From Luteimonas fraxinea (GTDB lineage: Bacteria; Pseudomonadota; Gammaproteobacteria; Xanthomonadales; Xanthomonadaceae), in assembly GCF_021233355.1 (NCBI RefSeq), contig NZ_CP089507.1:3845001-3909000 (forward strand): 64,000 nt of DNA, written 5' to 3'. Position numbers and translations under genes: made by a program. The notes below the pieces were generated by a model that did not search any database, had not been told where the DNA came from, and worked only from the letters and a program-made list of their open reading frames with translations. Below, piece by piece: positions 26,937-33,343 of this stretch; positions within the stretch are counted from its first letter, which is position 1; each line of letters begins with the position of its first letter.

Positions 26937-27944
26937 TCAGCCAGGCTTCAACTCGACGACGACTTTGCCCTTGGCGCGGCCCTTGCCCAGATGGACGAGC
27001 GCCTCATGCGCCTGATCGAACGGAAACACCCGGTCGATGACGGGGCGGATCCGGCCGGATTCGAGCAACGTGGCGATCTCCGCGAGTTGCGCGCCATCCG
27101 GACGCACGAACAGGAAGGAATACGAGAGGTCACGCTGCGCCGCGAGGCGCCGGATCTTCCGGCTCATCCATCCGAACACCAGCGCCAGCAGACCGTTGAG
27201 CTTGCGCGCACGGGCGAACGCCGGGTCGAGCGGCCCGACCAGCGAGACGATGCGGCCACCGGGTTTCAGGATGCCGACGGACTGTTCGATCACGTCGCCA
27301 CGCAGCGTGCCGAGTACGACGTCGTAATCGCGCAGCACCGTGTCGAACGTGTCCTGCGTGTAATCGACGACTTCATCCGCGCCCAGGTCACGCACCAGCG
27401 ACACATTGCCGGTGCTGGTGGTGGTGCCGACGTGTGCGCCCAGATGCTTCGCCAGCTGGATCGCGAATGTGCCGATGCCGCCAGAGCCGGCCGGTACGAA
27501 CACCTTCTCGCCGGTTTGGAGATTCGTGCGCTCGCGCAGTGCCTGCCAGGCGGTCAGACCGACCATCGGGATCGACGCGGCCTGTACGAAATCGAGATTG
27601 GCCGGCTTGTGGGCCGCGACGCGCTCGGGCACCGCTGCGAACTCCGCGAGTGATCCGTTGCCCAGATCGAACAGACTCGCGTAGACCGCATCGCCCGGCT
27701 TGAAACGGGTCACGTTCCGGCCGATTTCGACAACGATACCGGCCAGATCGCTGCCCAGCGTTGCCGGCAGATCGAACTTCAACACAGCTTTGAAGGCGCC
27801 TGTCGGAATCACGTTGTCGATCGGATTCAGGCCCACCGCGTGGATCTGTACCAGCAGTTCGTCGGGGCCCGGGACCGGGCGCGGCACATCGCTGAAACCA
27901 ATACCCGGCGACTTGCCGTAACGCTTGAACGTGAGTGCCTGCAT
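26937..27944 (-). CDS. NADP-dependent quinone oxidoreductase-like (zinc-free MDR) protein
   Basis: 335 residues. The GroES-like N-terminal domain (GFSDVPRPVPGPDELLVQIHAVGLNPID) is followed by a Rossmann domain with VPAGSGGIGTFAIQLAKHLGAHV. The cysteines that bind catalytic zinc in alcohol dehydrogenases are absent, placing it with quinone oxidoreductases and enal reductases. It follows the SDR gene on the same strand with a 66-bp gap, so both are probably controlled by the divergent TetR protein. Confidence 0.85.
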   Translation of the reverse strand: MQALTFKRYGKSPGIGFSDVPRPVPGPDELLVQIHAVGLNPIDNVIPTGAFKAVLKFDLPATLGSDLAGIVVEIGRNVTRFKPGDAVYASLFDLGNGSLAEFAAVPERVAAHKPANLDFVQAASIPMVGLTAWQALRERTNLQTGEKVFVPAGSGGIGTFAIQLAKHLGAHVGTTTSTGNVSLVRDLGADEVVDYTQDTFDTVLRDYDVVLGTLRGDVIEQSVGILKPGGRIVSLVGPLDPAFARARKLNGLLALVFGWMSRKIRRLAAQRDLSYSFLFVRPDGAQLAEIATLLESGRIRPVIDRVFPFDQAHEALVHLGKGRAKGKVVVELKPG

Positions 27945-28010
27945 CGTGGTGCGTCCTTGAACTTGCGTGGGTCCGCCGTTCGCAATGCGGCCGGCCGCGT
28001 CTGAAGTGGA

Positions 28011-28799
28011 TCAGCGCGTGGTGTGATACCGCTTAGCGGCATGCGCTTGGCGCAGATCCGACATCAGACCCAGACGTGCGGCGTCCAGTGCATCCCAGCG
28101 TTCGGCCACGTGCAGCGGCGGAATGGTCACGGCTTCGAGCCGGTCGAACCCCACCAGCGCGGCATCCACCAGTTCGGCGGTGTCCATCAGATCGGGCAGG
28201 GTGGCGGGATCGACACCTGCCCGTTCCCAGATCTCGGTGCGCGTGCCGGCGGGCAGCACGGCCTGCACGTAGACGCCCTTCGGGCCGAGTTCCAGGCGCA
28301 GTCCTTGCGAGAGATACAGCAGAAATGCCTTGGTCGCGTCGTAGACCAGCGCGCCGAATTCCGGTGCAAAGCCGACCACCGATCCGATGTTGACGATCGC
28401 GCCTGCACCCGTTTGGGCGAGGCGGGGCGCGATAGCCGCGGCGAGCTGCGTCGGCGCCGCGGTGTTGAGCGCGATCAGGCGCGCGACGCTGTCGCTCGAC
28501 TGGTCGAGAAAACCGCCGGACTGGGCTGCGCCTGCGTTGTTGATCAGGATGCCGATGCGCGCGTCGGTGCGCAGGCGCGCGGACACCGCTTCGAGATCCT
28601 GCGGATGCGTCAGATCGGCGCGCAGCACATCGATCGTGACCCCGGTTTCAGCGCGCAGACGGGCGGCCAGCGCCTCGAGACGGGACTGGTCGCGCGCGAC
28701 CAGCACGAGATCGTGGCCGCGCTGTGCAAAGCGTTCGGCGTAGACGGCACCGATGCCACTGGAGGCACCGGTGATCAGGACGGCGGGTAGATCGTGCAT
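28011..28799 (-). CDS. Short-chain dehydrogenase/reductase (SDR)
   Basis: 262 residues, classical SDR. TGASSGIG coenzyme loop near residue 10, NNAG at about residue 90, a serine in NIGSVVGF and the YDATK catalytic pair; the C-terminal part diverges. The segment after the glycine motif (VARDQSRLEALAARL) suggests NADP(H). ATG 28799 starts the family-typical MHDLPAVLITG. Divergent from the TetR gene at 28971 with a palindrome in between, so regulation by that protein is likely. Confidence 0.88.
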   Translation of the reverse strand: MHDLPAVLITGASSGIGAVYAERFAQRGHDLVLVARDQSRLEALAARLRAETGVTIDVLRADLTHPQDLEAVSARLRTDARIGILINNAGAAQSGGFLDQSSDSVARLIALNTAAPTQLAAAIAPRLAQTGAGAIVNIGSVVGFAPEFGALVYDATKAFLLYLSQGLRLELGPKGVYVQAVLPAGTRTEIWERAGVDPATLPDLMDTAELVDAALVGFDRLEAVTIPPLHVAERWDALDAARLGLMSDLRQAHAAKRYHTTR

Positions 28800-28882
28800 G
28801 GGGTCGGCTTCGTGTGGATTGGATCGATGGGGCAGCCCGTGCCGGGCTGGACTGGAGGCGCACTTCGCTTCCGCCCCGCAAT

Positions 28883-28898
28883 GATTATGATCGTAATC
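28883..28898. promoter_or_regulatory. Palindrome between SDR and TetR genes, likely TetR operator
   Basis: GATTA-TGATCG-TAATC, a 16-bp dyad centred in the AT-rich gap of 171 bp between the divergent SDR (28799) and TetR (28971) starts. Such placement is typical of TetR-family operators that control both their own gene and the neighbour. Confidence 0.6.
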
Positions 28899-28970
28899 TT
28901 TAAAGTCAATAGATTGATGATGATCGACATCAATGTATGCTTGTCGCCTGATTCGAGACGAGGCCGCGAC

Positions 28971-29561
28971 ATGAGGGTGACCAAGGCGCAGGCATCGGCG
29001 AACCGCGCACACGTGGTCGAAACGGCCTCGGCGCTGTTCCGGGAACGCGGTTACGACGGCGTGGGCGTCGCGGACCTGATGGCGGCTGCCGGTTTCACCC
29101 ACGGCGGGTTCTACAAGCAGTTCCAGTCCAAGGCGGACCTCATGGCCGAGGCTGCGGCCTGTGGATTCGAACAGGCTGCTCAACGTGCCGCGGTGCAGTC
29201 GCCGGCCGACTTCATCGCGCACTACCTGTCGCGCGAGCACCGCGACCACCGCGGGGCCGGCTGCACGATGGCCGCACTCGGCGCGGATGCTTCACGTCAG
29301 ACGGACGCTGTCAGGGCCGCGTTCGCTCAAGGCATCGAAGGTTTGTTGGCCGACATCCAGAACGCCAAGGGCGATGCCGCGTCGCCAGACAGCGGACAGG
29401 GCTCGCGCGCAGAGACGCTGGAGACGATGGCGCGCCTCGTCGGTGCGCTGGTGCTGTCACGCGCATGCCCGGACGACTCGCCGCTGGCGGACGAGATTCT
29501 GGATGCGTGTCGGGGCAAGGCGTTCGGTATGCGGGAGAAGAGTGGCGCCAAAGCGGTTTGA
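28971..29561 (+). CDS. TetR family transcriptional repressor
   Basis: 196 residues. The helix-turn-helix domain covers about residues 10-58: NRAHVVETASALFRERGYDGVGVADLM and AAGFTHGGFYKQFQSKADLMAEA, the THGGFYKQF form being typical of the subgroup that includes NemR/AcuR-like regulators next to SDR or reductase genes. The C-terminal ligand domain contains GAGCTMAALGAD and a second cysteine in LSRACPDDSP. It probably represses the divergent SDR-oxidoreductase pair. ATG 28971 is preferred over the in-frame upstream ATGs because the family start is MRVTKAQA. Confidence 0.88.
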   Translation: MRVTKAQASANRAHVVETASALFRERGYDGVGVADLMAAAGFTHGGFYKQFQSKADLMAEAAACGFEQAAQRAAVQSPADFIAHYLSREHRDHRGAGCTMAALGADASRQTDAVRAAFAQGIEGLLADIQNAKGDAASPDSGQGSRAETLETMARLVGALVLSRACPDDSPLADEILDACRGKAFGMREKSGAKAV

Positions 29562-29593
29562 TGCGTGGAAGGCGCCGACCAGGGACTTATCTA

Positions 29594-29621
29594 GAACTTC
29601 GCATAATGTACATTATGTCAA
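29594..29621 (+). other. dif: Chromosomal dif site (XerC/XerD recombination site)
   Basis: 28 bp with XerC arm ACTTCGCATAA, central hexamer TGTACA and XerD arm TTATGTCAAGT. As I recall the Escherichia coli and Pseudomonas dif sites, 22 to 23 of 28 positions agree, including the invariant CGCATAA and TTATG; the outer bases of the XerD arm (TCAAGT for TTAAAT) differ. XerC and XerD resolve chromosome dimers here under control of the FtsK gamma domain. It lies 33 bp after the TetR gene and marks the replication terminus region. No phage genome is integrated at it. Confidence 0.85.
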
Positions 29622-29631
29622 GTGTCACGCG

Positions 29632-29636
29632 GTGGC
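29632..29636. repeat. Left copy of proposed 5-bp target duplication
   Basis: GTGGC, repeated at 32065-32069 directly outside the proposed right end. A 5-bp duplication is what Tn7/Tn5053-type transposition produces. It lies 10 bp from the outer edge of the XerD arm of dif. Confidence 0.55.
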
Positions 29637-29664
29637 TGCGGAGGGTCTGCCAGCTGTCGGTAGT

Positions 29665-29816
29665 TCCCAAACTCTGTCGCCTGATCCCTAACCATGGCAT
29701 GAGCCCTAACCGTGTCATTCTCCTACAGCCGCTTCTATGTCGATCAACCACTTAGAGCTGACAGCCGCGAATGGCTGTATAGCCAACTCGGTGCGACATT
29801 TCCCTTAACCATGTCG
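29665..29816 (+). repeat. Left-end array of repeated motifs (putative transposase sites)
   Basis: Copies: TCCCAAACTCTGTCGC (29665-29680), TCCCTAACCATGGCA (29685-29699), GCCCTAACCGTGTCA (29703-29717) and TCCCTTAACCATGTCG (29801-29816); a weak further match (CTTCTATGTCG) lies at 29732-29742. All read in the same direction. Arrays of this kind at element ends are where TniA/TnsB transposases bind. Confidence 0.6.
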
Positions 29817-30082
29817 TGCTCCGATACGATGGCGCGTCCCTACAAACCTACAACCGCATCAATCGTGCACTTTGGTACGACGTCGGGTTGGTTCTGCCGG
29901 TCTCGGCTGCCTCTTTGGTTCGGTTTGCTTGGCGGCACGTCGAGCCCGTGGAACCAGTCGGCCAAGGAAGCGCCCTGCGCCTCCTACGGGATCGAGTCCG
30001 CCAGCAGTAGTTCCGCTTCCGCCTGTTGCGTCGCCAAGCCGAGCAGAGATCCATCTTGAAGAATGGATCTGAGGAGCTCGAG
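29743..30082. other. Non-coding or decayed stretch before tniB
   Basis: No complete gene. A frame shared with tniB is open from GTG 29816 to TAG 30008-30010 and resumes as FRFRLLRRQAEQRSILKNG up to tniB. The basic, Gln/Arg-rich tail (LLRDRVRQQ, then RRQAEQRS) could be the remnant of a transposase C-terminus, but I do not recognise it. A GAGGAG site at 30071-30076 serves tniB. Confidence 0.35.
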
Positions 30083-30997
30083 ATGAGCGATTTCAACCAC
30101 CTCGATCCCAGCGTTCGAGGATTACTCGATCTCTCCAGCGAGGAACGCGCCGGCCGAATGCTCGTCGAGCGATTCATCACTCATGAACGGTTGGTTCCTA
30201 TCTTCCAGCATGTCGAGTTCCTGATCCACATGCCAACCCAGACACGTGCGAACGGACTCGTCGTGTCCGGCAAGCCGGGGTCAGGCAAGACCATGCTTTC
30301 GCGGGCTATTCAACGGCGGTATCCGGCCACTCCAGCTGAGAACGGCGAGGCAGCAAGTCGTCCTGTGTTGACGATCAACATGACCAATGCCCGTGAGGCC
30401 AAGACTCTCTACAACAGGATCCTGGGCGGCCTCGGAGTGCCGGATCCAGGGCGCTACTCCGGCAGCGATCGCGAACGCATGGTGCTCAAACTTTGTAGCG
30501 CGGCGAACGTCCGGTTGCTAGTAGTTGACGAGATTCAGGACATCCTGACGACAACAGCGCGTCAGCAGCGGATCGCGCTGGACACGATCAAATTTCTGAT
30601 GAACGAATTGTCGCTCCCCATCCTGACGCTAGGTACCTCTTCTGCGCCAGCCGCGATGCAGGTGGATGAGCACTTGAATGCACGGTTCAAATATCGAGAG
30701 TTGCCTCTATGGACACGTGACGAGTTCCTGACAAATTTTCTCGACACTTTGGAAAAAGCGCTTCCGCTTCGAAAGCGTTCTTATCTGTCCTCGCCAACTT
30801 TATCGACAGACCTGATCCGCCTGTCTGGAGGGGTGCTCCAAACGATTGTCCAACTTGTAACCCATGCGGCAGCGCATTCGGTTGAGTCTGGTGAAGATCA
30901 GATCACAAGCAAACTGCTCGAGCGGGCGGCGGTCGAAGCCCCGCTCGCCGCAGCCAAGCAGGCTGCCGTCCAAGCTAGGTTGGGAAGGGTCGCATGA
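30083..30997 (+). CDS. tniB: TniB-like AAA+ ATPase (transposition regulator)
   Basis: 304 residues. Walker A GKPGSGKT (63-70), Walker B LLVVDEIQDI (about 145-154) and the sensor-like LTLGTSSAPAAMQ follow the TniB/TnsC plan; the N-terminal RMLVERFITHERLVPIFQHVEFLIHMP (residues 25-51, shown here in part) is typical of TniB. The ATPase loads on target DNA and recruits the transposase. ATG 30083 has GAGGAG 6 bases upstream. The stop overlaps the tniQ start (ATGA at 30994). Codon use includes AT-ending codons rare in neighbouring genes. Without a local tniA it could only serve a transposase supplied in trans, or have another role. Confidence 0.85.
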   Translation: MSDFNHLDPSVRGLLDLSSEERAGRMLVERFITHERLVPIFQHVEFLIHMPTQTRANGLVVSGKPGSGKTMLSRAIQRRYPATPAENGEAASRPVLTINMTNAREAKTLYNRILGGLGVPDPGRYSGSDRERMVLKLCSAANVRLLVVDEIQDILTTTARQQRIALDTIKFLMNELSLPILTLGTSSAPAAMQVDEHLNARFKYRELPLWTRDEFLTNFLDTLEKALPLRKRSYLSSPTLSTDLIRLSGGVLQTIVQLVTHAAAHSVESGEDQITSKLLERAAVEAPLAAAKQAAVQARLGRVA

Positions 30998-31863
30998 GCG
31001 CTGAGGCGACTGCTCACCGCTGGTGGATTCAGCCGCCTATGCCAGACGAATCCCTGCGCTCGGTGCTGAGCCGCGTTGCTGCGTTGTACGAGTGCTCACC
31101 GAAGCAACTATGGGAATCTTTGAATCAGGACGATCGTCGATCACCCGGAGATGTTGACTCGCCCTCATGCTTCGGCTTACGAAGAATGGCAGCAGCGATC
31201 GGAATGCCAGCTGCAGAACTCCTGCCCCACAGGCAGCCGGATGCCGCATGGCTGCTGGCGCCCCACGCCCGGAACGTCTTCTGTCCGACATGCTGGAACG
31301 AGGCTCGAGCCCGAGGTGAGCCCTTCTCTATCCGCCGCGACTGGAATCGGGTGCTCCGCACTAGGTGTCGAAATCACGGCAGCCTACTCCAGCTGGCTCC
31401 GGCGAATTGGGCAACTTGGTCGCCTTCCCAGCCGTTCCAGTCCCCCGCCTACACACTCCAGGAACAGCAAATTCTCGAATTGATAGGGTCTTTCGAGGAA
31501 GCGTTGGAGCAGAGTCTGTACTTCGGGAGTCCGTGGCCCGGAAATTTGCGCGGAAATCCGCAAATTGCTCGTCAACTGCTCCTAGCGGTCAGTTTCAACT
31601 TGAACGAGCTTAGAGATTTCCCACTGACCAGTCAGATCCAAGTCCGTGGAAATCTGATCGGATTCATTCGGGGTCCACTGCATCAGCAGGATCCGGTCAA
31701 GAAGCTCAGGTGGGACGCATTCCGGGATCTATCCGATCCCGCGATCCGCCGCGCAGGCCTATGGGTCGCGGGATGGACATTGACGCCAGAGTGCCCGGGT
31801 GAACTATCCCCAGGCATCTTAGACCTGTTGGGCCACGTTGGAGCGCGCGACTGTTCCAACTAG
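30994..31863 (+). CDS. tniQ: TniQ family target-selection protein
   Basis: 289 residues. The start is TniQ-like (WWIQPPMPDESLRSVLSRVAALY), and a zinc ribbon is formed by Cys97 and Cys100 (FCPTC) with Cys125 and His128 (RCRNH). The length is between the short CAST TniQ proteins and the roughly 400 residues of Tn5053 TniQ, so the C-terminal region may be reduced. TniQ/TnsD proteins choose the insertion site and hand it to TniB. The 4-bp overlap with tniB shows translational coupling. Nearness to dif suggests that the original element selected XerCD-bound DNA. Confidence 0.82.
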   Translation: MSAEATAHRWWIQPPMPDESLRSVLSRVAALYECSPKQLWESLNQDDRRSPGDVDSPSCFGLRRMAAAIGMPAAELLPHRQPDAAWLLAPHARNVFCPTCWNEARARGEPFSIRRDWNRVLRTRCRNHGSLLQLAPANWATWSPSQPFQSPAYTLQEQQILELIGSFEEALEQSLYFGSPWPGNLRGNPQIARQLLLAVSFNLNELRDFPLTSQIQVRGNLIGFIRGPLHQQDPVKKLRWDAFRDLSDPAIRRAGLWVAGWTLTPECPGELSPGILDLLGHVGARDCSN

Positions 31864-31907
31864 CAGTTGTCAGATGAGTGCTGCTCTCGGGACAGCGGGC
31901 ACATTTG

Positions 31908-31954
31908 ATCCTTAACGATGTCGCTGCCGTCCAAGCATGCCCTTTACCGTGTCG
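31908..31954 (+). repeat. Right-side repeated motifs, same direction as left end
   Basis: ATCCTTAACGATGTCG (31908-31923) and GCCCTTTACCGTGTCG (31939-31954), matching the left-end motif in sequence and, unexpectedly, in direction. In Tn7-like elements right-end sites normally face the other way. Confidence 0.55.
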
Positions 31955-32039
31955 CATGCCGACAGATAACGACCAGCTGAGGGGCTGGCGACCAGAAAAA
32001 TCGCTTTCATTTCATATGCCTAGAATATTTCTTCTCAAA

Positions 32040-32064
32040 CGACATAGTTAGAGGGTCAACGACA
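32040..32064 (-). repeat. Right terminus with inverted motif copy
   Basis: Read on the minus strand from 32064 inward: TGTCGTTGACCC, then the motif as CCCTCTAACTATGTCG (32055-32040). TGT at the tip and an inverted end motif are typical of TnsB/TniA-type transposon ends. GTGGC, the second copy of the proposed target duplication, follows at 32065-32069. Confidence 0.6.
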
Positions 32065-32104
32065 GTGGCGGCCATCTCTGGACGCAACCTTCCCCAGCCA
32101 CCAC

Positions 32105-33343
32105 TCAGAACCAGGTCCGCAGCCCGATCACGATCTTCGTGTCGTCGGGTTCGACTCCTGTGGCTTCCCGCAGACCCCGGGTATCGCCGTACGCGCGTTC
32201 GTGTACGACGCCGATGTACGGGGCGAACTTGCGGGTGAACTCGTAGCGCAGGCGCAGCCCGGCTTCGGCCTTCGTCAGGCCGCTGCCAATGCCGCGGGCT
32301 GGATCGTCGCGGCGCGCCAGTGCGAGTTCGACCACGGGCTGCAGGATCAGACGGTTCGTCAGCAGTAGTTCGTACTCGAGTTCGAGTTCGCCGATGACCT
32401 GACCGCCTTCACCGGCGTACGCCATGGCCGAGACTTCGAACATGTACGGCGCGAGGCCCTGGATGCCCACCGCCGCGAAGGTCTGCGATGGGCCCGGTCG
32501 AAACGATTGGCGGGCGCCGGCCACGACATCCCACCACGGCGAAATGCTGCGCCCATAGAGCACGTCGAGATCCGCGGCATGTGTGCGCCCTGCACTGCGT
32601 TCGCCGCTGGCCTTCAACCACAGTCGGTCGGTGTCGCCGCCGATCCACGCATCCGCTTCCCAAGCCTGGCCGCTGCCGTGGTCGCCGGGGAAAGCTTCCA
32701 AACGGTCGATGCGCACGAAGCTGCGGATGGTGTCGCCGTGCATCTCGTGACCATGCAGATGCTCGGGAAACGCGGCAGCGCGATCGGCGTCGGTGATCGG
32801 GGAAAGCGGTTCGCGTGGCGGATGGTCGGCGGGTAGATCGCCGGCTGGTTGCGCGGCTTCACTTCGATGATGCGCGTGCGCGTCATCGGTTGCGGGTGGC
32901 ATCTCCGGCTTGTGGGATTCCGGATGTCCCGCGTGACCTGCGTGCGCCGAATAATCTTGCTCGATTACGGGTTCGGCTGCGGCACGGCCCCGATGCTGCG
33001 CATGCGGGTCATCGGCACGCCTGTTGTGCACGGCTGCTGGTGCCGTGTACCCGCCTCCATTCGCCTGATGCGCGGCCGCAGGGACTGCATGGGTGCGAGG
33101 TGTCGCCGCGGGTTCTGCCGGAGTGCGGTGATGCGCGTGGGGATCTGTAACAGATGGCACTGCGGGTTTCGACGCGCGTGGTCGCTGCGGCGTCGCGCGC
33201 GGCGGCGTCGGCTTCGCTGCAGCAGGCTTGTTGGCCGGCGGATGATGCCCGTGTGCGCTGTGCTGCGCGTGGGCACTACCGATCGCGGCACACAATGCGG
33301 CGGCCAGCACACCGGTGCGTGCGAGTGTCGACGGCGCGCTCAT
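32105..33343 (-). CDS. copB: Copper resistance protein CopB, outer membrane
   Basis: 412 residues. Signal peptide to about residue 26 (AIGSAHA-Q). A long His/Ala/Pro-rich segment (27-200) carries three copies of a D(P/A)HA(H/Q)HR motif (67-73, 112-118, 154-160), probably copper binding. The C-terminal half is the CopB beta-barrel (SFVRIDRLEAF, EADAWIGGDTDRLWLKASGER, final strand IVIGLRTWF with terminal Phe). CopB works with CopA to sequester or export copper at the envelope. ATG 33343 overlaps copA by 4 bp. Last gene of copLAB. Confidence 0.92.
   Translation of the reverse strand: MSAPSTLARTGVLAAALCAAIGSAHAQHSAHGHHPPANKPAAAKPTPPRATPQRPRASKPAVPSVTDPHAHHRTPAEPAATPRTHAVPAAAHQANGGGYTAPAAVHNRRADDPHAQHRGRAAAEPVIEQDYSAHAGHAGHPESHKPEMPPATDDAHAHHRSEAAQPAGDLPADHPPREPLSPITDADRAAAFPEHLHGHEMHGDTIRSFVRIDRLEAFPGDHGSGQAWEADAWIGGDTDRLWLKASGERSAGRTHAADLDVLYGRSISPWWDVVAGARQSFRPGPSQTFAAVGIQGLAPYMFEVSAMAYAGEGGQVIGELELEYELLLTNRLILQPVVELALARRDDPARGIGSGLTKAEAGLRLRYEFTRKFAPYIGVVHERAYGDTRGLREATGVEPDDTKIVIGLRTWF

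Larger units (their letters stand above)
29637..32064. mobile_element. Transposase-less TniB-TniQ transposon-like island next to dif
   Basis: About 2.43 kb of DNA with clearly less GC-biased codon use than its neighbours. It carries only tniB and tniQ, the ATPase and target selector of Tn5053/Tn402/Tn7-like transposons. Both ends hold repeats of a 15-16 base motif (CCCTTAACCATGTCG and variants); the right terminus reads inward TGTCGTTGACCC then an inverted motif copy. The 5-bp GTGGC on both sides supports insertion by a DDE transposase. The tniA transposase and any resolvase gene are absent, so the island is non-autonomous or decayed. The exact left terminus is less certain than the right. 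Confidence 0.65.

Noticed and set aside
29594..29621. Reading the dif palindrome as a serine-resolvase res site of the island or as a TetR operator
   Set aside because: The match to dif (CGCATAA, 6-bp centre, TTATG) is far better than to res sites, it lies outside the island's proposed duplication, and no resolvase gene is present.
29616..29640. Placing the island's left terminus inside dif at TGTCAAGTGTC
   Set aside because: This would give no target duplication with the right end and would make the XerD arm part of the element; the GTGGC pair supports 29637 instead.
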